In this document: one piece after another, positions 54,520 to 63,533 of the stretch | How positions within the stretch are numbered: the first letter of the stretch is position 1 | Layout: the number at the start of each line of letters is the position of its first letter | Source: Croceimicrobium sp965279135 | GTDB lineage: Bacteria; Bacteroidota; Bacteroidia; Flavobacteriales; Schleiferiaceae | Assembly (NCBI GenBank): GCA_965279135.1 | Contig: OZ257133.1 | Coordinates: 1,922,001-1,986,000 of the forward strand | Direction: 5' to 3' | DNA: 64,000 nt | Made by a program: the position numbers and the translations under genes | Notes under the pieces: model-generated | Told to the model about the DNA's origin: nothing | The model's input: only the letters and a program-made list of their open reading frames with translations | The model's database searches: none

Positions 54520-55638
54520 TTATTGCTTTATGGCCGCCATCATCTTGTGATATATCTCATTGTTTTGATAGATCCCACTAAAGGACTCTGCTCCCGGTCC
54601 AAATGCCAGCACGGGAACCATTGCTGCCGAATGGCCTCCACTCCCGAAACTAAATCTAAGAGAATCATAATCTCTTTGCTTGCCTCTAAAAGGAACTTCT
54701 ACTTCCTCGCTTACCAAATCGAAGCCTCCGCATTCATGGTCTGCCGTAACAATTACCAAAGTGTTTCCATCTTTAGCCGCATAATCCAGGGCTATCCCAA
54801 TAGCCTTGTCAAAATCGATCATCTCTGTAACTATATACTCGCCATTATTAGCATGACCACCCCAGTCAATTTGCGATCCTTCCACCATCAGAAAAAAGGG
54901 CTGATCATCAGCGGTTTGATCAAAGTATTCCAATGCCATTTCTGTGGCCTTGGGTAGAAATTCATCTCGCCCTTTGTAGATTGGCTTCATTCCATTATCT
55001 GCCAACAAATAAGCATAGCGCTTCTCGGGGTTCCATTTTTTAGAAACCAGGTTTGTGGTGTCTAATACTATTCCTGATTTGATGAAATCCGAATATAGAT
55101 TCCGCTCATCAAGCCTATTGAAAAAAAACTGTTGTCCACCTCCGGCTGCAAAGTCTACCGGGGCTTGCAAAAACTGCTCAGCGATCTCAAACTCTTGTTT
55201 TCTAAGTGGCACGTGCGCAAAAAATGATGCCGGTGTTGCATGCGTAATTGAAGAGGTTGCAATGAGCCCGGTTTTCCATTCATTTTTAGCCAGATATTCC
55301 AATATCGTCTCGCGGGCAGTCGTATCAGCCGCCATTCCTATTGCTCCATTATAAGTTTTCACACCGCAGCTAAAAGCTGTTGCTCCGGCCGCAGAATCGG
55401 TTATCTTATGGCTACTGGATGAAGTTCGACTTAAACCAACAATTGGAAAACGAACGTAATTGGGCTCTTTATCCCCGTAAAACAGAGCCGATGATAGTTG
55501 ACTGTGTCCCATGCCATCACCAATAAGCAGGATGATGTTAGGGGGATTTTCAAGCTCAGCCTTCGTTGAAAAATCCTGCGGTTCTGAAGGTACAGTGAAA
55601 CTCAAAAGAGCACTTAGAAAAATGGCAGTAAGGTTCAT
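54520..55638 (-). CDS. alkaline phosphatase
   Basis: The 372-residue protein has the family motif with the catalytic Ser82 in KITDSAAGATAFSC, the metal-binding IGDGMGHSQ near the start and the late ADHECGGFD with Asp and His residues. A signal peptide is present. It is of PhoA fold, likely periplasmic, releasing phosphate from monoesters. Its ATG overlaps the DUF58 stop by one base (TAATG), so the two are coupled. Confidence 0.93.
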   Translation of the reverse strand: MNLTAIFLSALLSFTVPSEPQDFSTKAELENPPNIILLIGDGMGHSQLSSALFYGDKEPNYVRFPIVGLSRTSSSSHKITDSAAGATAFSCGVKTYNGAIGMAADTTARETILEYLAKNEWKTGLIATSSITHATPASFFAHVPLRKQEFEIAEQFLQAPVDFAAGGGQQFFFNRLDERNLYSDFIKSGIVLDTTNLVSKKWNPEKRYAYLLADNGMKPIYKGRDEFLPKATEMALEYFDQTADDQPFFLMVEGSQIDWGGHANNGEYIVTEMIDFDKAIGIALDYAAKDGNTLVIVTADHECGGFDLVSEEVEVPFRGKQRDYDSLRFSFGSGGHSAAMVPVLAFGPGAESFSGIYQNNEIYHKMMAAIKQ

Positions 55639-56576
55639 TAATAGAGCTTTTTACGTTTGATGAGGTATGATTGTAAGACTTTCTGATAAGAATCTGCAAC
55701 GTCTACTTCATAAAGATCAATTCGGTACTGCAGACACTTCTCTTTTAAGAGTTTTCGAAAACCCTCCATTTGACGCTTGTATTCGGCTTGAATTTCAGTT
55801 GGATTTAAGCGAAGAACCGCTCCGCTCTCCAGATCTACGAACTTATGAGGACCACTATTGAAGTCAAAATCCGATTCAGTCTGATAATCTAAAGTCCAAA
55901 ATAATAACACCTCATGCTTGCCATGTTTCAAGTGTTGCAAGGCATTTAGAAATGCTTCTGGGTTTTCCTGCACCTCCAATAAATCACTGAAAATAATTAC
56001 CAGTGAACGTCGATCCGTACGTTCGGCCATCAGGTGCAACTGATCCGAAAGAGATATTTTCTCCTCTGCCTCTAAGGACTTCTCTTCGAGCACCTGAGAT
56101 AGCTTCGTCGCTAGTGCTTTATGATGCTGAAAGGTAGAACCAGTTTGGCTATGGTAATCTTCACGGCCGAATAAACTTAAAGCCACCGCATCTCTTTGGC
56201 GCTTTAACAGATTCATTAAGGCTAAAACACTGGTAGCGGAAAAGAGGAATTTGGAGGGATTATGCACTTGACGCATGCGCTCTCGAGGATAGAACATGCT
56301 GCCGGAAGTATCGATCAAGAAACGACAACGTAGGTTGGTTTCCTCCTCATACCGTTTGGTGTAGAGTCGATCTGTCCGAGCGTATAGCTTCCAATCGATA
56401 TTGCGCACGGATTCCCCTGGATTGTAAATACGATGTTCAGAAAACTCAACGGAGAAACCATGGAAGGGACTTTTATGTAAGCCAGTGATGAACCCTTCCA
56501 CAACCTGACGGGCCAAGAGATCTAAATGCTCAAAATCGCGGTACTCGTATGGTTCTAATTCGTGAATATCAGCCAC
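55638..56576 (-). CDS. DUF58-domain protein with vWA-like fold
   Basis: The start is GTG at 56576 (M-ADIHELEPYEYRD). The 312-residue protein has the SVRNIDWKLYARTDRLYTK segment that defines DUF58 and a vWA-like part with DTSGSM (metal-ion adhesion-type). DUF58 proteins usually lie with MoxR ATPases and vWA membrane proteins, which are absent here; only the alkaline phosphatase follows. The role is unknown. A possible explanation is that other parts of the system lie outside the window. Confidence 0.85.
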   Translation of the reverse strand: MADIHELEPYEYRDFEHLDLLARQVVEGFITGLHKSPFHGFSVEFSEHRIYNPGESVRNIDWKLYARTDRLYTKRYEEETNLRCRFLIDTSGSMFYPRERMRQVHNPSKFLFSATSVLALMNLLKRQRDAVALSLFGREDYHSQTGSTFQHHKALATKLSQVLEEKSLEAEEKISLSDQLHLMAERTDRRSLVIIFSDLLEVQENPEAFLNALQHLKHGKHEVLLFWTLDYQTESDFDFNSGPHKFVDLESGAVLRLNPTEIQAEYKRQMEGFRKLLKEKCLQYRIDLYEVDVADSYQKVLQSYLIKRKKLY

Positions 56577-56632
56577 TTCCTTGGGAGCTAGGATTAAAAC
56601 AATAATACTAAAAAGGCCTTGAAGGCCATAAA

Positions 56633-56661
56633 AAAACCCCGGCCAATTGAACCGGGGTTTT
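56633..56661 (-). terminator. terminator of the thioredoxin gene on the minus strand
   Basis: Perfect 10-bp arms aaaaccccgg (56633-56642) and ccggggtttt (56652-56661) have a 9-base loop. On the minus strand the stem runs into a long T-run at 56631-56633 and beyond, ending the trxA transcript just before the DUF58 gene. Confidence 0.88.
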
Positions 56662-56680
56662 CCTATGCTTTATAAATGAC

Positions 56681-56998
56681 TTACATCTGAGCTTCCAATT
56701 TGGCGGCCAAGGCATTTTTTGCTGCAACGCCTACCTGCTTGTCTACTACTTCACCGTTTTTGAAAACCAATAGAGTTGGAATATTACGGATGCCATACTT
56801 CATGCTGATCTCACCGTGCTCATCAACATTTACTTTACCAATTACAGCTTTTCCGTCGAAATCCTGGGCTAATTCTTCTACGATTGGACCAACCATTCTA
56901 CATGGTCCGCACCATTCTGCCCAAAAGTCAACTAATACGGGTTTGTCGGATTTCAATACCAATTCCTCAAAATTGGCTTCGGTAAATTCTTGTGCCAT
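56681..56998 (-). CDS. trxA: thioredoxin
   Basis: The 105-residue protein has the redox motif WCGPC (Cys30, Cys33) in the FWAEWCGPCRM context, the cis-Pro in IRNIPTLLVF and the usual start AQEFTEANFEELVLKSDKPVLVDF, split here. It is the cytoplasmic thioredoxin that reduces ribonucleotide reductase and other targets. An exact TAnnTTTG box at 57022-57029 (minus strand) lies about 25 bases upstream, and a terminator follows, so it has its own transcript. Confidence 0.96.
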   Translation of the reverse strand: MAQEFTEANFEELVLKSDKPVLVDFWAEWCGPCRMVGPIVEELAQDFDGKAVIGKVNVDEHGEISMKYGIRNIPTLLVFKNGEVVDKQVGVAAKNALAAKLEAQM

Positions 56999-57021
56999 TG
57001 CTTATATCTAGTTTAGGATTA

Positions 57022-57029
57022 CAAAATTA
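57022..57029 (-). promoter_or_regulatory. -7 box of the trxA promoter
   Basis: On the minus strand TAATTTTG fits TAnnTTTG exactly. It lies in the 71-base gap between the DnaE stop (57070) and the trxA start (56998). The gap is otherwise free of genes. Confidence 0.6.
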
Positions 57030-57069
57030 GTTTTTACATCTATAAAACGAGGCGAAGCATCTAACCTGA

Positions 57070-60000
57070 CTAAGCCTTTAGCTGCATACGTACAAAGTTC
57101 AATTCCTTGAAGGCATCAAGACTCTGCTTACTTAAACTGACTCCAGCCTTGGATCGACGGGGCATACGAAGATTTATCTTCGGATTTTCAGCATCATAGA
57201 CTACCAGGTTTAGACTTTTCTCTCCTTGATATTCATTGATAAGACTATTGATGGCCTCTATATTTTCCGGACTCAAATCTTGAATGGCGACCTGTAATTC
57301 CACTCCTTTGGCATGACGGTCCAACGCATCCTGAATTAAGCTAATCTGATGAATCTTAGCCTCCACCCTTTCCGATGCTCCTTCCCATCTGGGAGTATAA
57401 CGTGATACTTTACCGCGTATCAGCACTAGCAAGTTGGTCTCAATAAAAGATTTAAACTTCAGGTATTCATCTCCGAAGAGCGCAAATTCATGCTTACCGC
57501 TGTAATCTTCGAGGGTAAATCTCCCAAAAGGCTTACCGCTACGGGCCGTTAAATGCAGGGAATCAGAAATTATACCCGCCACGGTAAAATCATTCATCCT
57601 TTCGATTTGCTGGAATTCAGAAAGCTGATTGCTAACAACATGAGCCATCTCATATTTGAAATCATCTAAAGGATGAGAACTCAGATAGAGTCCATTCACC
57701 TCTTTCTCTTTACCTAATAAAAGCATCCTGGGCCACTGCTGGGCCACGGGAACCTCCGGTTCAGGCATGGCTACATCCTGACTTTCTCCAAAAAGTGATA
57801 CTTGAGCCGATTCTTCCTGTGCCTTATGCATTTGGGCATAGCGTAAAGCTCGTTCAAGAAAAGTCTTACCATCCTGGCCTTCATGAAAGAAAGTTGCCCT
57901 ATGCACTTTTTGGAAGCCGTCAAAAGCGCCACCTAAAGCCAGATTCTCCAGAGTTTTACGATTTACTGCGCGTAGATCAATACGTTTTAAAAGATCAAAG
58001 AAGCTCTTAAAGGACCCTTCCTCTAAACGCTCATTTACTATCGCCATTACTGCTCCTTCACCAACGCCCTTCATACCTCCCAATCCGAAGCGAATAGCCC
58101 CTTCGTCGTTTACTGTAAACTTAAATTGAGATTCATTTACATCCGGTCCTAAAACGGCAATCCCCATTCTCTTGCACTCCTCCATAAAGAAAGTCACTTT
58201 CTTTATATCATTCATGTTATGAGTAAGAACCGAAGCCATGTATTCCGCGGGATAATTGGCTTTCAGATAGCCGGTATGAAAAGCAACTACTGAGTAGCAG
58301 GTAGAGTGTGATTTATTGAAGGCATAAGCCGCAAAAGCCTCCCAGTCCTTCCAAATCTTATTCAATTTCTCCTCGTCATGGCCGCGTTCTTTTCCCTGGT
58401 CAATGAATTGAGGCTTCATCTTGTCCAGTACATCGCGCTTTTTCTTACCCATGGCCTTCCGCAGTACATCGGCTTCGCCTTTGGTAAAACCAGCCAGTTT
58501 CTGCGACAGGAGCATTACTTGCTCCTGATATACGGTAATACCATAGGTCTCTGCCAGGTATTCCTCCATGTCGGGGAGATCATAAGAAATCTCCTCCTGC
58601 CCATGCTTTCGAGCAATAAAATTGGGTATGTATTCTAGAGGGCCCGGACGATAAAGGGCATTCATTGCAATGAGATCGGCAAACTTATCCGGTTTTAATG
58701 CCTTTAAGTGTTTCTGCATTCCCGGACTCTCAAACTGGAAGGTTCCATTGGTATGTCCTTCCTGATAGAGTTCGAATGTTTTTTCATCGTCTAAGGGAAT
58801 TTCATCCGTATCAATCTCCACTCCATGACGATCCTTTACGATCGCAATAGCATCTTTAATGATACTCAAGGTCTTTAAGCCCAGGAAATCCATCTTAAGC
58901 ATTCCTGCACTTTCCACTACCGAGTTATCAAACTGGGTAACATACAAGTCGGAGTCCTTAGCAACGCTTACCGGAACAAATTTGGTGATATCATCAGGTG
59001 TGATGATCACCCCACAGGCATGGATTCCCGTATTACGTACGGATCCCTCGAGGATTCGGGCCTGATTAACCACTTGCGCCTCCAGGCGATCTTCTTGCTT
59101 GGCTAGTTCTTTAAGTTGTTTTCCTAATTGGTAGAGGTCCCCATTTAGTTTCTCTCCCATCTCTTTATCGCTCCAACCAAAAAGCTTATTGAGCTTAGTA
59201 TCGGGAACCAGTTTCGCGACGCGGTCTGTATCAGATAAAGGCAATTGTAATACCCTACCAGCATCACGAATCGCAGACTTACCGGCCATGGTCCCATAAG
59301 TGATAATCTGGGCCACCTGGTTTTGGCCGTATTTATTAACAACCCAGTCAATTATCTTCGATCTGCCTTCATCATCAAAGTCAATATCGATATCGGGTAA
59401 AGACACCCGATCCGGATTAAGAAATCTCTCAAAAAGTAAATCGTACTTAATAGGATCAACATTGGTAATCCCTATGCAGTAGGCTACAGCAGATCCAGCG
59501 GCCGACCCTCGACCCGGGCCGACACTTACACCCATTTCCCGAGCTTGAGAGGTGAAATCCTGAACAATCAGGAAATAACCCGGATAGCCCGTATTGGCAA
59601 TTGTTTCAAGTTCAAAATCAAGCCGGGAACGAATTTCTTCACTCAGCTCTCCATAGCGCTTCTCGGCACCGACATAGGTTAGGTGCCTTAAGTAGTTGTT
59701 CTCGCCTCGTTTTCCCCCATCCTTCTCATCTTCGGGGTCTTTAAACTCTTCTGGAATATCAAAGGCGGGTAGCAAGACATCTCGAGCCAGATCATAGGCT
59801 TCAACCTTATCCACAATTTCCTGAGTAGTCGCAATGGCTTCGGGGCGGTTAGCGAAGAGCTGTTTCATCTCCGCATCCGTCTTGAAGTAGTATTGATTAT
59901 TCGGAAAGCCATATCGGTAACCTCTACCCCTACCGATTGGTGTGCTTTGATATTCTCCTTCTTTTACACAAAGAAGGATATCATGGGCGTTAGCATCTCC

Positions 60001-61377
60001 CTCATCCAGGTAATAGACATCATTACTTGCGAAGTACTTTACTCCGTATTTCTGAGCAAAGCGAAGCAAGGTTTGATTCACTACCTTCTCTTCTTCTAGG
60101 CCGTGATCTACCATTTCTACATAGAAATCATCCCCGAAATTTTCCAGGTACCATACAAATGCCTCTTCAGCCTGCTTCTCCCCAACATTTAAAATGAGCC
60201 TTGGAATTTCTCCATTCAATCCTCCAGTGGTAACGATCAGATCATCCTTGTACTGTAAGAGTAGTTCTTTGTCTATTCGCGGAACGTAGTAATATCCACT
60301 TACAAAGGCGTGGGAGGATAATTTGGCCAGATTGTGATAGCCCGATTTATTCTTAGCAATGGCGACAATCTGATAGCCATTATCCTTCACTGATTTATCA
60401 GTATGATTACGGCAGAGGTAGAACTCAACTCCTACGATGGGCTTCAACCCCGCTGCTCGCGCCGAGGAAACAAACTTAAATGCCCCATACAGATTTGCGA
60501 TATCAGTCATAGCCACTGCAGGCATTCCCTCATCAACAGCCTTTTTCACCAGAGCTCCAATATCGCAGGTCGCCTGCAAAATGGAATATTGGGTATGAAC
60601 ATGGAGGTGGGTAAACTTTAAGTCGGCATCTAGCTCCGGGGTGCCACTATCGCTTCCTGCACCAGCAATAGCCGACTTGGCTTCAAGCTCCTCGGCCAGC
60701 TTTTTAAAGCTTTTAACCTTGAGGCCAATGGGTTGAATCTGGCCGGGATTTGCTGTATCAAAAGCCTGTCGTTGCAGATCAGTCCAAGCCAGGTGGTCAT
60801 CAGTAAATATTCCAATGCGAACAGCTTCGAAAAAACAGCGCGTGGTGGCTTCTACATCAGCGGCAGCATTATGGGCTTCAGCGAATTTATTTCCGAAGAG
60901 CTTTTCATGAAGCTCCTCAAGTTTAGGCATTTTAAATCCGCCCCCTTTACCACCCGGTAACTGACAATACTCTCGGGTTTCTTCGCCTGTATCAAGGACC
61001 GGCAATCCCTCTAAGATGTTTCGTTGGTTTAGTCTGAGGTACTCACAACCTAGAATATTGTTATCAAACTGCAGATTGTGCCCAACTAAAAAATCAGCCT
61101 TCTCTACGGCCTGGGAAAACTCAGCCATCGCTTCATCCAGAGGGACTCCATAAGCCTCTGCAACCGCGGTTGTTATTCCGTGAACTTTGGCTGCATTAAA
61201 GGGAATATCAAATCCATCCGGCTTAATGACAAAATCCTTGGCTTCAATTAATTGCCCTTGTTCATCGTGCAGCTGCCAGGCAATTTGAACTGCTCTGGGC
61301 CAATTGTCAAAGTCGCTTAATGGCGCATCATCACGAATTGGCAGACCGGTAGTTTCGGTATCAAATATTAAAAACAC
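57070..61377 (-). CDS. dnaE: DNA polymerase III alpha subunit with fused proofreading exonuclease
   Basis: The start is GTG at 61377, directly before FLIFDTETTG. Residues 1-200 form a DnaQ-like DEDDh exonuclease (DTETTG, GHNLQFDNN, AHNAAADVEAT). Residues from about 250 carry an intact PHP domain (FTHLHVHTQYS), the catalytic PDIDIDFDDEGR and the later GPGRGSAAGS motif, then the helix-hairpin-helix and OB-fold parts. This 1435-residue form is the replicative polymerase in part of the Bacteroidota. The fusion means proofreading is built in. The second, smaller DnaE at 37460 has neither exonuclease nor intact PHP. Confidence 0.93.
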   Translation of the reverse strand: MFLIFDTETTGLPIRDDAPLSDFDNWPRAVQIAWQLHDEQGQLIEAKDFVIKPDGFDIPFNAAKVHGITTAVAEAYGVPLDEAMAEFSQAVEKADFLVGHNLQFDNNILGCEYLRLNQRNILEGLPVLDTGEETREYCQLPGGKGGGFKMPKLEELHEKLFGNKFAEAHNAAADVEATTRCFFEAVRIGIFTDDHLAWTDLQRQAFDTANPGQIQPIGLKVKSFKKLAEELEAKSAIAGAGSDSGTPELDADLKFTHLHVHTQYSILQATCDIGALVKKAVDEGMPAVAMTDIANLYGAFKFVSSARAAGLKPIVGVEFYLCRNHTDKSVKDNGYQIVAIAKNKSGYHNLAKLSSHAFVSGYYYVPRIDKELLLQYKDDLIVTTGGLNGEIPRLILNVGEKQAEEAFVWYLENFGDDFYVEMVDHGLEEEKVVNQTLLRFAQKYGVKYFASNDVYYLDEGDANAHDILLCVKEGEYQSTPIGRGRGYRYGFPNNQYYFKTDAEMKQLFANRPEAIATTQEIVDKVEAYDLARDVLLPAFDIPEEFKDPEDEKDGGKRGENNYLRHLTYVGAEKRYGELSEEIRSRLDFELETIANTGYPGYFLIVQDFTSQAREMGVSVGPGRGSAAGSAVAYCIGITNVDPIKYDLLFERFLNPDRVSLPDIDIDFDDEGRSKIIDWVVNKYGQNQVAQIITYGTMAGKSAIRDAGRVLQLPLSDTDRVAKLVPDTKLNKLFGWSDKEMGEKLNGDLYQLGKQLKELAKQEDRLEAQVVNQARILEGSVRNTGIHACGVIITPDDITKFVPVSVAKDSDLYVTQFDNSVVESAGMLKMDFLGLKTLSIIKDAIAIVKDRHGVEIDTDEIPLDDEKTFELYQEGHTNGTFQFESPGMQKHLKALKPDKFADLIAMNALYRPGPLEYIPNFIARKHGQEEISYDLPDMEEYLAETYGITVYQEQVMLLSQKLAGFTKGEADVLRKAMGKKKRDVLDKMKPQFIDQGKERGHDEEKLNKIWKDWEAFAAYAFNKSHSTCYSVVAFHTGYLKANYPAEYMASVLTHNMNDIKKVTFFMEECKRMGIAVLGPDVNESQFKFTVNDEGAIRFGLGGMKGVGEGAVMAIVNERLEEGSFKSFFDLLKRIDLRAVNRKTLENLALGGAFDGFQKVHRATFFHEGQDGKTFLERALRYAQMHKAQEESAQVSLFGESQDVAMPEPEVPVAQQWPRMLLLGKEKEVNGLYLSSHPLDDFKYEMAHVVSNQLSEFQQIERMNDFTVAGIISDSLHLTARSGKPFGRFTLEDYSGKHEFALFGDEYLKFKSFIETNLLVLIRGKVSRYTPRWEGASERVEAKIHQISLIQDALDRHAKGVELQVAIQDLSPENIEAINSLINEYQGEKSLNLVVYDAENPKINLRMPRRSKAGVSLSKQSLDAFKELNFVRMQLKA

Positions 61378-61502
61378 TGAGCCAGAGAATTTTAGTCAAA
61401 CGGAATTGTAAATCTAAATTTAGTAAGCCCTCTCAGACAACAAGCCTTATGTTTATAAGATTGGAAAAATCATCTGATTCGAGGCTAGCAAGAAAAATGA
61501 CC

Positions 61503-61516
61503 AAGGCAATTGCCTT
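61503..61516. promoter_or_regulatory. 14-bp palindrome upstream of the glgE promoter
   Basis: AAGGCAATTGCCTT is perfectly self-complementary. It lies 36 bases upstream of the -33 element of glgE, a place where an activator or a repressor could bind. No regulator is encoded nearby, so the assignment is open. Confidence 0.45.
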
Positions 61517-61552
61517 TACCCTATCTTTAGACTCGAGATTGATCTACACTAC

Positions 61553-61582
61553 TTTGTGTATCATTTACACTTAGTACATTTG
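61553..61582 (+). promoter_or_regulatory. promoter of glgE
   Basis: TTTG at 61553-61556 is followed after 18 bases by TACATTTG (61575-61582), which fits TAnnTTTG exactly. The start codon at 61598 lies 15 bases after the -7 box. It would drive glgE and the following glgB. Confidence 0.7.
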
Positions 61583-61597
61583 GCCGATTCATAGACT

Positions 61598-63517
61598 ATG
61601 AGCAAAATACCTCAACACGGACGCAGTCGCGTCTTAATTACAGATGTACGCCCGGCAATTGATGATGGTAAGCAAGCCCTAAAACGGGTAATAGGCGAGA
61701 GTATTGATTTTCAGTGCACCCTTTATGCCGATGGTCATGAAGTGATACGAGCGCAGGTTATGTGGCGTATGCAGGGAGCTAAAAAGTGGAATAGCAAAGA
61801 TTTGCAAACAGATGAAGAGAATGAGTTTAGCTGTGAGCTTAAGTTTGAGGAAATAGGAGGCTATGAATACAAGGTAAGGGCCTGGGTGGATAAAGCGCTA
61901 AGCTGGCAAGAACGACTGCGACTGGAATACAATGGAGAAAGGGATGTTGATATCCTCATTAAAGATGGACAGTACTTCCTGTCAGAACTGAAGAGCAAAG
62001 GATTCGCCTCTGCTGAGGCCTGGATTGAAAAGGCCAATAACAATTATCTGGAGGCAGCAGCTTTCCTGCTGAAAGAAGAAGTAGTTGAAGCATTTTGGGA
62101 TTACCCTGAAATAGATCATGCCGCAGAATCACAGATATATACAGCTTATTACGATCGGCAGAAGGCCGGTTTTTCCGCTTTTTATGAGCTCTTCCCCCGA
62201 AGTGCAGGAATTGAAGGCCACGGAAACTTCCAGGATGTTATTAGCTTAATTCCTCGCATCGCGAATCTTGGTTTTGATACTCTGTTGTTCCCGCCTATAC
62301 ACCCAATTGGACTTACCCATCGCAAGGGTCGAAATAACAGCACAGTAGCGGAAAAAGATGACGTTGGCTCACCATGGGGCATTGGTGCAAAAGATGGTGG
62401 ACATAAAAGCATTCATCCTGAATTGGGAACCGATAAGGACTTTGATGCTCTAATCAAGGTATTGGAGAAACATCAGATGGAACTGGCATTAGACCTCTCT
62501 TTCCATGTCTCCCCGGACCATCCCTGGATAAAGGAGCATCCAGAATGGTTTACACAAAGATCAGATGGTAGCCTACAATATGCCGAGAATCCTCCCTTTA
62601 AATATCAGGATATATATCCCTTTGATTTTGAATGTGAGGACTGGCAGGAGCTTTGGGAAGCCCTGAAAGATATTGTTCTTTATTGGGTAGCACGAGGAGT
62701 AAAAATTTTCCGGGCCGATAATGCTCACACTAAACCCTATCAATTTTGGGAATGGTTAATCGAAGCAGTACGTATTGAACACCCAGATGTACTATTCCTA
62801 ACCAATACCCAAAGTAATCAGGGCTTTATCCTTGAATTAGTAAAGCTCGGTTTTGCCCAAATGGGATCAGAGTTCATTTGGAAGAATTTCCGGCATGAAC
62901 TGATCGACTATACCGAAAGCATTTTTGCCGAGCCCTACATCGATTTTATTCGACCTGGTTTCTGGCCTAATTCGCACGATTGCTTACCCTTAGTATTGCA
63001 GAGTGGTAATATTTCTTCCTATATGAGTAGACTCTTTATGGCAGGAACCTTAAGCTCGAACTATGGAGTATATGGACCAGTTTATGAGAACCTGGAGAAC
63101 GAGGCACTCCCCGGAACTGAGGAGTATCGCGATTCTGAAAAGTACGAGCTCAAGACACATAATTGGGATACGGAAAACAAGGTCACCTGGTTAATGAAAA
63201 CCTTGAATGAAGCGCGAAAAGAACTCAGTCCTTTACAGCAAAACCGAAACTTCCGGGTTTTAGACATGGAAAATCAGGCTCTCTTCGCCTACATTAAATG
63301 GGATGAAAAGGATCGGGTTGTTTGTGTTGTTAACTTAGACCCCTATAATCCCCATGAAGGCTGGTTGCAACTACCCACCGACTTAATGCCTTTGGGTGAG
63401 AAAGGTTATCGAATGCATGATTATATTTCAGGTGCCGACTATCCCTGGCGCGAAGAGTGGAACTACGTTCGACTAGATCCTGCCAGACCAGTTCATCTTT
63501 TTAAAGTAATTGAATAA
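61598..63517 (+). CDS. glgE: GlgE-type maltosyltransferase homologue with Asn at the acid/base position
   Basis: The 639-residue protein is a GH13 subfamily 3 homologue: FDTLLFPPIHPIG, RKGRNNSTVAEKDDVGSPW and the nucleophile block KIFRADNAHTKP with Asp374 are conserved. The third carboxylate is Asp461 in FWPNSHDCL. The acid/base Glu is missing. Where GlgE normally has FLAEAFT, this protein has FLTNTQS, so Glu becomes Asn403. It has a beta-rich N-terminus and a C-terminal domain ending RPVHLFKVIE. Normally GlgE extends alpha-glucan from maltose-1-phosphate. The substitution should cut activity strongly. glgB follows after 16 bases. Confidence 0.9.
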   Translation: MSKIPQHGRSRVLITDVRPAIDDGKQALKRVIGESIDFQCTLYADGHEVIRAQVMWRMQGAKKWNSKDLQTDEENEFSCELKFEEIGGYEYKVRAWVDKALSWQERLRLEYNGERDVDILIKDGQYFLSELKSKGFASAEAWIEKANNNYLEAAAFLLKEEVVEAFWDYPEIDHAAESQIYTAYYDRQKAGFSAFYELFPRSAGIEGHGNFQDVISLIPRIANLGFDTLLFPPIHPIGLTHRKGRNNSTVAEKDDVGSPWGIGAKDGGHKSIHPELGTDKDFDALIKVLEKHQMELALDLSFHVSPDHPWIKEHPEWFTQRSDGSLQYAENPPFKYQDIYPFDFECEDWQELWEALKDIVLYWVARGVKIFRADNAHTKPYQFWEWLIEAVRIEHPDVLFLTNTQSNQGFILELVKLGFAQMGSEFIWKNFRHELIDYTESIFAEPYIDFIRPGFWPNSHDCLPLVLQSGNISSYMSRLFMAGTLSSNYGVYGPVYENLENEALPGTEEYRDSEKYELKTHNWDTENKVTWLMKTLNEARKELSPLQQNRNFRVLDMENQALFAYIKWDEKDRVVCVVNLDPYNPHEGWLQLPTDLMPLGEKGYRMHDYISGADYPWREEWNYVRLDPARPVHLFKVIE

Positions 63518-63533
63518 ATAGCCACGCGCGAAA

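Noticed and set aside
54523..54957. Plus-strand open frame of 144 codons opposite alkaline phosphatase
   Set aside because: It is the reverse of a clear phosphatase gene with conserved catalytic motifs; the translated product looks random.
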